Source: Streptomyces sp. NBC_01463 (GTDB taxonomy: Bacteria; Actinomycetota; Actinomycetes; Streptomycetales; Streptomycetaceae). From it: a stretch of DNA of 64,000 bases. Location of the stretch: positions 4,154,001-4,218,000 of the forward strand of contig CP109468.1 in the NCBI GenBank assembly GCA_036227345.1. Reading direction: 5' to 3'. Of the stretch, positions 50,915 to 59,673 are shown one piece after another; position 1 is the first letter of the stretch; every line of letters starts with the position of its first letter. The position numbers and the translations under genes are program-made. The notes below the pieces were generated by a model. The model ran no database searches and was not told the DNA's origin. It worked only from the letters and a program-made list of their open reading frames with translations.

Positions 50915-51433
50915 ATGGCTACCGACCCCGGCTACACCTGCTCCCGCTGCGGCGAACACCACACGGAACTCCCGATGGGGTACTCGACCATGGCGCCCGA
51001 CGTCTGGGACGCGAGCCTGGAGAGCGACCCCGACAGCATGCTCTCGTCGGACCAGTGCATCGTCAGACACGAGCACTACTTCATCAAGGGCCTGATCGAG
51101 ATACCCGTGGCCGGCAGCCCGGAGCCGTTCTCCTGGGGTGTCTGGGTGTCGCTGAGCCGGGAGAACTTCGGCCGCGCCCTCGATGTGTGGGAGACGCCGG
51201 GCCGGGAGTCCGAGAAGCCGTACTTCGGCTGGCTCACCACCGAGTTGGGGCTCTACACCCCCCGTACGACCAACCTCAAGACCAATGCGCACACCCGTCC
51301 GATCGGCCGGCGCCCGTTCATCGAGCTGGAGCCCACCGATCATCCGCTGGCCGTCGAGCAGCGCACGGGCATCACGTTCGACCGGGTCCGGGAGATAGCG
51401 GAAGCGGTGCAGCATGCCGTGGACGGCCAGTAG
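50915..51433 (+). CDS. DUF2199 domain protein
   Basis: A 172-residue protein that begins with a zinc-ribbon-like CSRCGEHHTELP and continues with DQCIVRHEHYFIKGLIEIPV and FSWGVWVSLSRENF, the DUF2199 pattern. Function unknown. TAGGAT at 50902-50907 lies 7 nt before the ATG, so it has its own leaderless transcript. Confidence 0.85.
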   Translation: MATDPGYTCSRCGEHHTELPMGYSTMAPDVWDASLESDPDSMLSSDQCIVRHEHYFIKGLIEIPVAGSPEPFSWGVWVSLSRENFGRALDVWETPGRESEKPYFGWLTTELGLYTPRTTNLKTNAHTRPIGRRPFIELEPTDHPLAVEQRTGITFDRVREIAEAVQHAVDGQ

Positions 51434-51475
51434 CGGAGCAGCCCGGGAGCCGGGCGCCAGGGCGGCGGGGCCGGA

Positions 51476-52171
51476 CTACCGCCGCTCCCCCAGCCCCGAC
51501 CGCAGCTGCGCGAAGCCCCGTTCCGCCTCCTCGACCGCCGCCCCGTACACCTGGTCCGCGCTGCGGCCCTCGCTGATCCGCCGCCAGTTCTCCATGGCCA
51601 GGATGCGCAGGACCGCGATGATCTGGCCCGCGGCCAGCCGGTCCGTCACCCGGTCACCGAGCGCGCGGGCGAGCGCGGCCTCGGAGCGGCTCTGGTACGC
51701 GTGGAGCCGGGCCACCAGGGACGGTGTCCCGTACAGCAGCCGGTGGAACGCCAGCACCTGCGGGACGTCGCACAGCCCCGTGACCGGGTCGCGCCGCTCC
51801 AGGCCGTCCAGGTAGTGGCGGCGCAGCGCGTCCAGCGGGGATTCGCCGTCGGCGCGGCCGGCGACGACCCGGGCGGACTCGTCCTCGTGGTCGGCGAACC
51901 GGTGCAGCGCCAGGTCCTCCTTGGCCGGGAAGTACCGGAACAGCGTCGGCTTGGAGATATCCGCGGCGGCCGCGATCTCCGCCACCGAGACCTTGTCGAA
52001 GCCGCGTTCCAGGAACAGGGAGATCGCGGCCTCGGACACCGCCTGGTACGTCAGCTGCTTCTTCCGCTCCCGCAGACTCGTCGGCGCATCCGGCGCGGCC
52101 CGCCCGGCCGCTCCCCCGCCCGTCGCCGCCGCATCCGCCGATGTCCCTGACCCGGGCTTCTCTGCGCTCAT
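51476..52171 (-). CDS. TetR-family regulator
   Basis: A 231-residue repressor with the HTH LTYQAVSEAAISLFLERGFDKVSVAEIAAAADISKPTLFRYFPAKEDL. The C-terminal domain resembles the TetR_C_33-type (mycofactocin MftR-like) helical fold (LDALRRHYLDGLERRD). ATG 52171 is preferred over 52177 because TACGCT lies 8 nt before it. Overlapping inverted repeats at 52190-52210 form the probable operator. The target may be itself or the neighbouring PPOX/exporter genes. Confidence 0.85.
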   Translation of the reverse strand: MSAEKPGSGTSADAAATGGGAAGRAAPDAPTSLRERKKQLTYQAVSEAAISLFLERGFDKVSVAEIAAAADISKPTLFRYFPAKEDLALHRFADHEDESARVVAGRADGESPLDALRRHYLDGLERRDPVTGLCDVPQVLAFHRLLYGTPSLVARLHAYQSRSEAALARALGDRVTDRLAAGQIIAVLRILAMENWRRISEGRSADQVYGAAVEEAERGFAQLRSGLGERR

Positions 52172-52189
52172 GACCATGCAGCGTACGCC

Positions 52190-52210
52190 CTTGACCTCAA
52201 GCGGACTTGA
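52190..52210. promoter_or_regulatory. Overlapping inverted repeats, candidate TetR operator
   Basis: CTTGA-CC-TCAAG (52190-52201) and TCAAG-CGGA-CTTGA (52197-52210) share a half-site, giving three half-sites before the TetR gene at 52171. Confidence 0.6.
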
Positions 52211-52246
52211 CGTCCAAAGCCCCGCAACCGGTACGACACCCGTCCC

Positions 52247-53041
52247 CTACCGCCGGGACCGGACCAGCGCCTCGATCCCGTCCAGCACGCGTTCGAGGCC
52301 GAACGTGAACTCGTAGTCGGGTGCGTCCGGCGCCCACATCACCTCGGAGGCCAGCAGCCGGGTGAGCGAGGGATGGCGTACGGGATCGACCAGCCGGTCC
52401 AGCGTGCGGGCGTAGCCCTCCATGACCTCCGTCTCCGAGACGCCGCGGGCCTCGACGGCGGCGCCGAGATCGCCCGTCACCAGCGCCTCGTTCCGCACGA
52501 AACCACTGACCAGAAGGATGACGGAGACTTCCTCGCCCGGCCCCAGACCGGTGCCGTCGAGGGCCTGGAGGCCCTGTTCCCACCAGGCGACCGAGTGGGG
52601 GCTCGCGGGCGGTCCCGCGATGGGGATGCGGAGCATCCAGAGGTTGGCGTGGTAGACGCGGCGCATCGCCCCGGCCCACTGCGCGAGGGCCTCGCGCCAG
52701 CCCGCGTTCTCCTCCAGGGCGGGCAGCGGGGGCGGCGGGCCCATGGCCGCCTCCTGCATGAGCACGTAGAGCTCGTCCTTGGCGGCGACGTACCGGTAGA
52801 GCGACATCGTCGAGGCGCCGAGGTCCTTGGCGACCCGGCCCATCGACACCGCGCCGAGCCCCTCGGCCGCCGCCACCGCCACCGCGGCGTCCACGATGCG
52901 CTCCAGCGTCAGTCCGGGCTTGGGCCCCTTGACCGGGCGCGCCCGCAGTCCCCAGGCCGCCTCGATGCTGGCCGGCAGGCCCGTACCGCCCTGCGAACCG
53001 TTCCCTCGCGTCACCTGAACCCACCTTCCCTTGACGTCCAT
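52247..53041 (-). CDS. TetR-family regulator of the DrrAB-like exporter
   Basis: A 264-residue TetR/AcrR protein with a C-terminal TetR_C_1 (tetracycline-repressor-like) domain. The HTH is TLERIVDAAVAVAAAEGLGAVSMGRVAKDLGASTMSLYRYV, and the ligand domain includes AMRRVYHANLWMLRIPIAGPP. It is divergent from the ABC genes with a perfect 7-3-7 palindrome between them, so the exporter is its likely target. The ATG at 53041 is 8 nt after TACGCA, suggesting a leaderless transcript. Confidence 0.9.
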   Translation of the reverse strand: MDVKGRWVQVTRGNGSQGGTGLPASIEAAWGLRARPVKGPKPGLTLERIVDAAVAVAAAEGLGAVSMGRVAKDLGASTMSLYRYVAAKDELYVLMQEAAMGPPPPLPALEENAGWREALAQWAGAMRRVYHANLWMLRIPIAGPPASPHSVAWWEQGLQALDGTGLGPGEEVSVILLVSGFVRNEALVTGDLGAAVEARGVSETEVMEGYARTLDRLVDPVRHPSLTRLLASEVMWAPDAPDYEFTFGLERVLDGIEALVRSRR

Positions 53042-53049
53042 CCTAGTTA

Positions 53050-53066
53050 TGCGTAACCCTTACGCA
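53050..53066. promoter_or_regulatory. Perfect 7-3-7 palindrome, TetR operator
   Basis: TGCGTAA-CCC-TTACGCA lies in the divergent gap and overlaps the -10 region of the TetR gene. A third partial copy (ATACGCA) is at 53081-53087. Confidence 0.85.
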
Positions 53067-53099
53067 CTACCACGTACCACATACGCAGAAGGGGAAGTC

Positions 53100-54053
53100 A
53101 TGCCGTCGTCCGCCATGATCGAGGCCCACGGCCTCACCAAGTCGTACGGAAGATCCGCGCCACCCGTCCTGCACGGCATCGACCTACGGGTGGACCGCGC
53201 CACCGTCTTCGCCCTGCTCGGCCCCAACGGCGCGGGCAAGACCACCGTCGTCCGCATCCTGGCCACGCTCACCGCGGCCGACAGCGGCACGGCCCGTGTC
53301 GCCGGGTACGACGTCGTCGCCGACCGGAGCCGGGTCCGCCGCGCGATCAGCCTGACCGGCCAGTACGCCGCCGTCGACGAGGCCCAGACCGGCGAGGAGA
53401 ACCTGCGCATGATGGCCCGGCTGGCCGGCCGCTCCCGCGCGGACGCCCGCCGCCGCGCCGCCGACCTCCTCGAACGCTTCGGCCTGACCGAGGCGGCCCG
53501 CCGCCCCGCCCGTACGTACTCCGGCGGCATGAGGCGCAGGCTCGACCTGGCGGCCGGGCTCGTCGGCAGCCCGCTGCCGGAGGTGTTCTTCCTGGACGAG
53601 CCGACGACCGGCCTCGATCCGCGCAGCCGCCAGGAACTCTGGCAGGTGGTCCGCGACCTCGCCGCCGAGGGCGCCACGGTCCTGCTCACCACCCAGTACC
53701 TGGAGGAGGCCGACCGGCTGGCCGACCGCATCGCCGTCCTGGACCACGGACGCACGGTCGCCGAGGGCACCGCCGAGACCCTCAAGTCCCGCGTCGCCGG
53801 TCACCGCCTCGACGTGGTCCTGGCCGACCGGGCGGCCTACCTCCGCCTCACCCACCGCGCGGTGCACCACGCACCCTCGACGCTCACCCTCGGCCTGCCG
53901 ACCGACGGCTCGGCGGCCCATGTCCGGGCCCTGCTCGACGAGATCGACCCGGCCGGGACGGCGGTCGAACGGTTCTCCCTGCACAGCGCCACGCTCGACG
54001 ACGTCTTCCTGGCCCTCACCACGACGAAGGAGACCCGGACCGCCCATGTCTGA
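53100..54053 (+). CDS. ABC exporter ATP-binding subunit (DrrA-like)
   Basis: A 317-residue ATPase of the daunorubicin-resistance type. Walker A is LLGPNGAGKTTVVRIL, the Q-loop SLTGQYAAVDE, signature YSGGMRRRLDLAAGL, Walker B VFFLDEPTTGLDPRSR and the switch TTQYLEEADRLADRI. The C-terminal 90 residues form the DrrA-type extension (LHSATLDDVFLALT). AAGGGGAAG precedes the ATG. The gene overlaps the permease gene by 8 bp. Confidence 0.93.
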   Translation: MPSSAMIEAHGLTKSYGRSAPPVLHGIDLRVDRATVFALLGPNGAGKTTVVRILATLTAADSGTARVAGYDVVADRSRVRRAISLTGQYAAVDEAQTGEENLRMMARLAGRSRADARRRAADLLERFGLTEAARRPARTYSGGMRRRLDLAAGLVGSPLPEVFFLDEPTTGLDPRSRQELWQVVRDLAAEGATVLLTTQYLEEADRLADRIAVLDHGRTVAEGTAETLKSRVAGHRLDVVLADRAAYLRLTHRAVHHAPSTLTLGLPTDGSAAHVRALLDEIDPAGTAVERFSLHSATLDDVFLALTTTKETRTAHV

Positions 54054-54822
54054 GACCCTCACCGCGCCCCTGGCCCGCGCCGGCACCATGGCGGGCCGAT
54101 CTCTGCGGATCAGCAGGCGCAACACCGACGCGCTCATCACCTCGCTGATGCTGCCGGTCCTGCTGATGCTGATCTTCGTCTACTTCTTCGGCGGCGCGAT
54201 CGACACCGGCGCCCCGCACTCCTCGTACGTCACCTACGTCGTCCCCGGTGTCCTGCTCATGTGCGCGGGCTTCGGCTCCGCGAGCACCGCCGTGGCCGTC
54301 AGCGAGGACATGCAGAACGGCATCATCGACCGCTTCCGCTCCCTGGACATCGGCGGCGCCGCCATCCTGGCCGGCCATGTCGCCGCGAGCACGGCCCGCA
54401 ATCTGGTCTCCACCACCGTGGTCCTGGGCGTCGCCCTCCTGATCGGCTTCCGCCCCAGCGCCACCCCCACCGGCTGGCTCACCGCACTCGCCGTCCTGAC
54501 CACGTACATCGTCGCGCTGTCCTGGCTCTCCGCGGCCATCGGCCTGCTCGCCAGGACCCCCGAGGCGGCAGGCGGATTCACCTTCCTGATGTCGTTCCTC
54601 CCCTACCCGAGCAGCGCCTTCGTCCCGGTCGACTCCATGCCCACCTGGCTCCACGCCTTCGCCGACCACCAGCCGGTCACCCCGGCCATCGAGTCCCTGC
54701 GCGCCCTCCTCCTGAACCAGCCGGCCGGCAACACCCCCTGGATCGCCCTCGGCTGGGCCACGGGCCTGCTGCTGCTCGCGATCGGCCTGTCGGGGGCACT
54801 GTTCAGGGTGCGGACGCGGTGA
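54046..54822 (+). CDS. ABC exporter permease subunit (DrrB-like)
   Basis: A 258-residue ABC-2 type permease with about six membrane helices (LITSLMLPVLLMLIFVYFFGG, VPGVLLMCAGFGSASTAVAV, STTVVLGVALLIGF and others). The DrrB motif is present as EDMQNGIIDRFRSLDIGGAAILAGH. It acts with the upstream ATPase to export a lipophilic compound. Its 3' end overlaps a convergent kinase gene by 20 bp. Confidence 0.9.
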   Translation: MSETLTAPLARAGTMAGRSLRISRRNTDALITSLMLPVLLMLIFVYFFGGAIDTGAPHSSYVTYVVPGVLLMCAGFGSASTAVAVSEDMQNGIIDRFRSLDIGGAAILAGHVAASTARNLVSTTVVLGVALLIGFRPSATPTGWLTALAVLTTYIVALSWLSAAIGLLARTPEAAGGFTFLMSFLPYPSSAFVPVDSMPTWLHAFADHQPVTPAIESLRALLLNQPAGNTPWIALGWATGLLLLAIGLSGALFRVRTR

Positions 54823-55969
54823 CGGCGGGCGGTCGGTCGCCGAACCACCGGACATACACGGCGGCCACCTCGTCCGCGGAGAGCTCACAGGTGAGCCCGA
54901 GGGTCCGGCGCGCGGCCCCCAGCGCCCTCTCGATCCGCCGGGCCGCCCGGGGCAGCTGCCGTCGCCGCTGCTCCTCCGTGAGCCCGCCGAGGGCCAGCGC
55001 CGCCCGGATCACATCCGTGTAGACGGACTGCGCCTGCTTGTAGGCGAGGAGCACCGGGAGGTCCGTCTCCCACCCGTCCGAGCTCCCGGGCCGGGCGTTC
55101 TCGACCGCGCGGCGCCAGATGCCGGTGATCCGCGCCCGCTGCCCGGGCGGGTAGTGCATCAGATGGAGGTGGGTGGCCAGGTCGTAGAGCGGATCACCGA
55201 TCATGGCCAGCTCCCAGTCGATCGTCCACAGGTCGTCGCGGGCGTCGACGATGAAGTTCTCCCGGTGCAGATCGCCGTGGAGCAGGGCGAAGGGGCGGGA
55301 CACGAGATCCCCGGCCGCCGCACGGAGACCGTCGAGGGCGCCGCCGGGTATGCCGAGGTCCCGGAAGAGCGGGTGGTAGCGCGGCAGATGCCGTTGGTAG
55401 ATGTGGGCATCCGTGAAGTCGATCAGCCGGGCGAGGAAGGCGGCGGAGTCGTTCTGCCGTCCGGCGGGACGGAGCCCTGCCGCCCGGCCGGCCGACGCGA
55501 CCACCGACTCGGGCCGGACGGAGACGAGTTCGCCGAACAGGGCCCCGAGCTGCCCCGCGTGACGCCCCGAAAGCGGCTGCCCGGGAGGGCATGCCTCGCC
55601 GAGCGTCCGCCCCTCGACGAAGGTGTAGAGGGAGACCCCCTCCCGCTCGATCACCACGGGGATGCGGGTGATGCTCCCCTGCAGGGCCCGTACGAGCTCC
55701 TTCTCCGAGGCGAACGCGCGCAGATCGAACCAGAACAGGCCGGCGCGCGGATCCCGGCACTTCCACCAGGTCTGCCGTCCCGAGCCGTCGGCGTCCGGAA
55801 GCGGAAAGGCGTACGTCTCATGGTGGTAGCCCTTGAGCGGGCCCACCAGGAGCCGCTCGTCGGAGACGAGCGCGGCCGCACGCCGCCGGGCCGCCGACAC
55901 TTGGGCGTCCACCCGCCCGGCGGGCAGCGCCAGGTCGCCGGACAGGTGGTCCTGCGTCACCGCCGCCAC
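54803..55969 (-). CDS. APH-family kinase of the GntR-HAD cassette
   Basis: A 388-residue protein. ATP-binding strands are YHHETYAFPLPDADG and TWWKCRDPRAG (Lys). The catalytic loop is LLHGDLHRENFIVDA and the metal site IDWELAMIGDPLYDLATHLHLM. The C-terminal 90 residues are helical and unusual for APH proteins (LAYKQAQSVYTDVIRAALALGG). The GTG at 55969 is possible; the gene lies 116 bp after the HAD gene. Its 3' end overlaps the convergent permease gene by 20 bp. Confidence 0.82.
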   Translation of the reverse strand: MAAVTQDHLSGDLALPAGRVDAQVSAARRRAAALVSDERLLVGPLKGYHHETYAFPLPDADGSGRQTWWKCRDPRAGLFWFDLRAFASEKELVRALQGSITRIPVVIEREGVSLYTFVEGRTLGEACPPGQPLSGRHAGQLGALFGELVSVRPESVVASAGRAAGLRPAGRQNDSAAFLARLIDFTDAHIYQRHLPRYHPLFRDLGIPGGALDGLRAAAGDLVSRPFALLHGDLHRENFIVDARDDLWTIDWELAMIGDPLYDLATHLHLMHYPPGQRARITGIWRRAVENARPGSSDGWETDLPVLLAYKQAQSVYTDVIRAALALGGLTEEQRRRQLPRAARRIERALGAARRTLGLTCELSADEVAAVYVRWFGDRPPAVTASAP

Positions 55970-56085
55970 CGGCCGGGGGTGACCGGCGCCGTGGGTGGCG
56001 GCGCCGGCTGCCGGCCGCGGACCGTCGGGGTACGGCGTCCCCCCGCGTTGAGACCCATACAGGGACGGTACAACTTCCCGCCGGT

Positions 56086-56874
56086 TCAGCGCACTTGCGC
56101 CGACAACGCCTCGGCGGCATCGGCCAGCACCGCCATGGAGCCCACGACCGTACGCGCACCGGCCGCCGTCAGGGCGTCCCGCCCCGCCCGATCCCGGTGA
56201 TAGCCGATGAACGGCATGCCGATCGCACCGGCCGCCCCCAGATCGGCGGTGGAGTCGCCGATCATCACATGGCCGTCGACACCGAGACCCGTCGCGGCGA
56301 CGACCCCGTTCAGCACCCAGGGATCGGGCTTCATCCGCCGGGTGTCGGCATCGCAGCGCCCGATGACCGGTGCGCCCCCGAAGTACCGGTCCAGCGAAGT
56401 GCGTTCCAGATAGCGCCGCACCGCGTCCGCATGGTTGTTGGACGCCACGGCGAGCCCTCGGCCGAGCGCGTGCCAGGCCCTGACGAGCCGGTCCGCCCCG
56501 GGGGTGGGGGTAGCGTGTTCGGCGGCCTTCAGCTCCCGGGCGGTGAGCGCGTGGCGCATCTCCACCACGATCGCGCGCGCCCGTTCCGTGGCACCCGGCC
56601 GATGCGCCAGCCGGTCGTACCGCCGGAAGACACCGTGCGGGTCCGGATTACCCCGCACCTCGTCCGGCACGGGGCCGTGCTGCGCGGCGATGCCGATGAG
56701 CTCGTCGGCGATCAGGTGCGCCTCGCTGTCCCCGCTCCCCTGCTCGCTGACGAAGAGCCGGACCATGGGCCCGTCGAAGTCCCAGACGAGGCACTGGGCA
56801 CGGGCGAGCAGATTCCGCGCACGCCGGACGGCCTGGGCCTCGTCACGTACAGGGGCAGCAACTGGGGACAGCAC
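56086..56874 (-). CDS. HAD-family hydrolase
   Basis: A 262-residue phosphatase-like protein. Motif I CLVWDFDGPMVRLF (both Asp), motif II GLAVASNNH, motif III RMKPDPWVL and motif IV VMIGDSTADLGAAGAIG place it in the Gph-like HAD group with a helical cap. The substrate is unknown. GTG 56874 lies 2 nt after the GntR stop, so the two genes are coupled. Confidence 0.88.
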   Translation of the reverse strand: MLSPVAAPVRDEAQAVRRARNLLARAQCLVWDFDGPMVRLFVSEQGSGDSEAHLIADELIGIAAQHGPVPDEVRGNPDPHGVFRRYDRLAHRPGATERARAIVVEMRHALTARELKAAEHATPTPGADRLVRAWHALGRGLAVASNNHADAVRRYLERTSLDRYFGGAPVIGRCDADTRRMKPDPWVLNGVVAATGLGVDGHVMIGDSTADLGAAGAIGMPFIGYHRDRAGRDALTAAGARTVVGSMAVLADAAEALSAQVR

Positions 56875-56876
56875 GA

Positions 56877-57836
56877 TCAGAGATCCACCCTCGTGGCCTG
56901 GTGATTCCAGTACGAATCGAAGAACGCCTGGCACTCCTGCACGATGTCGCGCTGTCCGCTCCCGGCGGTCTTCGCCGTCGCCGCGACACGGTACGGAAAG
57001 AGGGTGGCTCCCGTGCCGTACGCGTCGTATATCCGGACCTCCTCACGTCCCGGAGGGAGCGGGATGCTGCCCACATCCACGACGTAGAAGCCCTGCAGCG
57101 CCAGGCTGCGGTTCAGAATGTACAACTTCATCTGGGGCGAGCACGGCACCACTCGCACCTCGACGTCCACTTCCGGCGCGGGGTCGCAGCGCTGGAGCTC
57201 GAACAACGCCTCCTGGAACATCGTCGCGTGGCTCTGCAGGATCGACTTCAACCGCTGCCGCACGCGGGGGTCGTCCTCGCCGTCGACCCTGCGGGGAATG
57301 GTCAGCATCGGGGAGTCGCAGTCCGGAAGCATCAGCCGGGCCTTGATGCTGCGGGGCGGCGGGATGTTCTCCTGGATGAACCGGTCCTTCAGGTCCGACA
57401 CCCGCTTGGCCAGCGTCTCCGTGGTCATCGAGAAGACATCGAGCGTCACCTCGGACGCCTCGAACGCCTCGGCCAGATACGGTCCGAGCTTCACGGGCTT
57501 GACGCCCTCGGCCATCACGGCCCAGGGACCGCCCGGCCCCCCGGCGCCCTCACCGGCACGGGCCCCCTGCGACGCCGCACGCCCGTCACCATGCGGTCCG
57601 CCGCGGACGAAGGTGCCACTGCCCTGCCGGGTGACGATCAGGCCCTCGCCGCGCAAGCGCTTCAGCGCCTCGTTGATCGTGGCGGGCGAGACGTCGAACC
57701 GCTCGGCGAGCTGGGCGCGCGTGGGCAGACGGTCGCCCGGCCCCCACTCCTCGCCGCTGATGCCCTGACGCAGCTCGTCGGCGACGCGCTGATAGATGAA
57801 GTCACCTTCAGCCAAGTCATGCTCACGATTCGTCAC
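56877..57836 (-). CDS. GntR-family regulator of the kinase-HAD cassette
   Basis: A 319-residue regulator. The N-terminal winged helix is GDFIYQRVADELRQGI, LPTRAQLAERFDVSPATINEALKRL, GLIVTRQGSGTFVRGG. After a Gly-rich linker, a C-terminal domain of about 200 residues has no clear match to UTRA or FCD (KLYILNRSLALQGFYVVDVG, RIYDAYGTGATLFPYRV). The GTG at 57836 is 6 nt after TATGGT; a TTG at 57851 is an alternative start. The operator TTGTATGGTTG lies over the -10 region. Confidence 0.85.
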   Translation of the reverse strand: MTNREHDLAEGDFIYQRVADELRQGISGEEWGPGDRLPTRAQLAERFDVSPATINEALKRLRGEGLIVTRQGSGTFVRGGPHGDGRAASQGARAGEGAGGPGGPWAVMAEGVKPVKLGPYLAEAFEASEVTLDVFSMTTETLAKRVSDLKDRFIQENIPPPRSIKARLMLPDCDSPMLTIPRRVDGEDDPRVRQRLKSILQSHATMFQEALFELQRCDPAPEVDVEVRVVPCSPQMKLYILNRSLALQGFYVVDVGSIPLPPGREEVRIYDAYGTGATLFPYRVAATAKTAGSGQRDIVQECQAFFDSYWNHQATRVDL

Positions 57837-57840
57837 ATCA

Positions 57841-57851
57841 CAACCATACAA
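57841..57851 (-). promoter_or_regulatory. GntR operator candidate, copy 1, over the -10
   Basis: On the minus strand TTGTATGGTTG includes the -10 TATGGT. An identical 11-mer occurs 88 bp upstream. Confidence 0.6.
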
Positions 57852-57928
57852 CTGGTCGCCAGACAGGGAGACTTCGGGTGAGCAACCATGAAAATCACAT
57901 GACCATCACGACAACCAACCAATCCAGG

Positions 57929-57939
57929 CAACCATACAA
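57929..57939 (-). promoter_or_regulatory. GntR operator candidate, copy 2
   Basis: An exact second copy of TTGTATGGTTG, in a notably AT-rich stretch (57850-58020) unlike the rest of the window. Confidence 0.5.
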
Positions 57940-58092
57940 GTTTACGACTACTCATTCGTAGGGAAACCTACAGTCAAGCCAACCAGTCAAATCTAAGAGG
58001 TTAATCGGTTGTTCTAGGTACACAGGCAGCGTCCTCTCGACACAACGGAGTGCGAGCATCGACGCCCCTTCACCGCCGGAGGAGTGATCGTC

Positions 58093-58260
58093 ATGCCATT
58101 CGTCACGCTGGGCATCGAGCAGATCGTGCAGTGGAAGTACGGGCTGATGGGGACGGTGGGCTTCGCCCTGCTGTCCTTCGGCCTCAAGGCGGGAAGCCCC
58201 AACTGCGCCTGTGCGGGGGCCCTGATCCTGGCCCTGCTCCTGGTCCCGACCGACTCCTGA
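58093..58260 (+). CDS. Small hydrophobic membrane protein
   Basis: A 55-residue protein with GGAGGAG upstream at the right distance. An amphipathic start (MPFVTLGIEQIVQWKYG) is followed by two short hydrophobic segments (LMGTVGFALLSFGL and AGALILALLLVP) around a CxC motif (SPNCACAG). No family recognised. It is divergent from the GntR gene across the AT-rich region. Confidence 0.6.
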   Translation: MPFVTLGIEQIVQWKYGLMGTVGFALLSFGLKAGSPNCACAGALILALLLVPTDS

Positions 58261-58297
58261 CCCGCGCTCGCACGGTCAGGCACCGCCCCCCGCCGCC

Positions 58298-59551
58298 CTA
58301 GAACACATCCGGGCACCAGGCCCGCCGCCCCGCCCTCAGCACCCCGTCCGCGCGAGCCGCGGCGCCCGGGGTCAGCTCCTCGATGCGGCCCAGGGCCGCC
58401 AGCCGCAGGGGCGACTCGTCGCCGAGGTACAGCGTGCCCAGCTCCCGTACGTCCATCGCCAGATCGGCCGACCGCGTCGTCGGGGTGCACGTCGCGCCCT
58501 CGCGCGTGGCATCCAGGTGGAAGCGGCCCGCGGTGAGGCCCGTCGAGTCGTGGATGTCCAGGACGAGCGAGCCGGGGACCGCGTAGGTACGGGCCTCCAG
58601 GGCGCGTACGACGTCGAGGACGCGGACCCACATGAAGTCGGCGTGCGTCACCACGCGGGCCGCGCGCGGGTCCGGGAGGAGGAGCGGGAGCAGGTCGTCG
58701 GGGGCGCGGTGGCCGGTGCGGATCGTGGAGATCCAGTCGATGGAGCACAGGAAGTGCCACAGTGCCCGCTCCGCCGCCGGGGTCACCGCGATCAGGCTGC
58801 GCACCGTCGCCCGGTTCAGCGGCTGCTTGGCGTCGCCCCAGTTGTCGTCGGAGCGGTAGACCAGCAGGCCGTCGACGGTGCCATCGGCCCCGCGGTAGAC
58901 GGCGTAGAACGGCTCGGTCCAGGTGTCGTGCGGGAAGAGCACCTCACCGGTGACGAGGTCCCACCAGCGTTCGCCGCGGCTCACCGCCCCGTGCTGCCGG
59001 GCCCGCAGCCGGTCGTGGAGCACCGGCCCCAGCTTGCGGACCTCCGCGCCGTCGACCAGGTCGATCCGGCCGCCGTCCTCGGCCGACGGGACCCTGCGGT
59101 GCGGGTCGAGGCCCGTCCGGGGGACGTCGACCTCCCACTCGGTGGTCCACGCCGCCGGGCCGAAGCCGTACCGCCCGTAGATCGGGTACTCGGCGGCGAT
59201 CAGCGTGGCCGCCACATCGCCGCGCTCCTTCGCCGCCGCCAGGTCCGTCGCCATCATCCGCGAGAGCAGCCCGCGGCGGCGGTGCGTGGGCGTCACCGTG
59301 ACGTTGGTGACCGCGTCCGTCGGCACCGTGGCACCGCCGACGACCGTCATCTCCTGCGCGAACGAACGGAACGTCGCCACGCACCGCCCCTCGTCGAACA
59401 CCCCTTGCATGCGTGCCAGGTCCAGGTACGGCAACCGGCCTGCCACCTCCTCGTCCGACGGTGTCGGCGCCCGCAGGAAACCGGTGTTCAGAGCGCGGAG
59501 CCAGTCGTGGAGCTCGGATTCGGCGACGGTACGGACATCGAGGCTGGTCAT
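58298..59551 (-). CDS. Eis-like GNAT acetyltransferase
   Basis: A 417-residue protein with the three-part Eis layout: an N-terminal GNAT domain with acetyl-CoA motif [15 protein letters not shown], a second GNAT-like domain, and a C-terminal sterol-carrier-like domain ([13 protein letters not shown]). It ends in Phe (CPDVF), the terminal carboxylate used in catalysis by mycobacterial Eis. Eis acetylates amino groups of aminoglycosides and other amines. TAGCGT lies 7 nt before the ATG, suggesting a leaderless transcript. Confidence 0.88.
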   Translation of the reverse strand: MTSLDVRTVAESELHDWLRALNTGFLRAPTPSDEEVAGRLPYLDLARMQGVFDEGRCVATFRSFAQEMTVVGGATVPTDAVTNVTVTPTHRRRGLLSRMMATDLAAAKERGDVAATLIAAEYPIYGRYGFGPAAWTTEWEVDVPRTGLDPHRRVPSAEDGGRIDLVDGAEVRKLGPVLHDRLRARQHGAVSRGERWWDLVTGEVLFPHDTWTEPFYAVYRGADGTVDGLLVYRSDDNWGDAKQPLNRATVRSLIAVTPAAERALWHFLCSIDWISTIRTGHRAPDDLLPLLLPDPRAARVVTHADFMWVRVLDVVRALEARTYAVPGSLVLDIHDSTGLTAGRFHLDATREGATCTPTTRSADLAMDVRELGTLYLGDESPLRLAALGRIEELTPGAAARADGVLRAGRRAWCPDVF

Positions 59552-59673
59552 ACGCCCCACGCTAGATTCGGAGGGTCCGGATGTCGCCCGGTTTTCGGCC
59601 GGGTGGTACGGGGACGGGCACGGGCAGCAAACCGGGCACGGCCGGGCTGCCCGGTCAGCGGGTCAGCGGCGGA

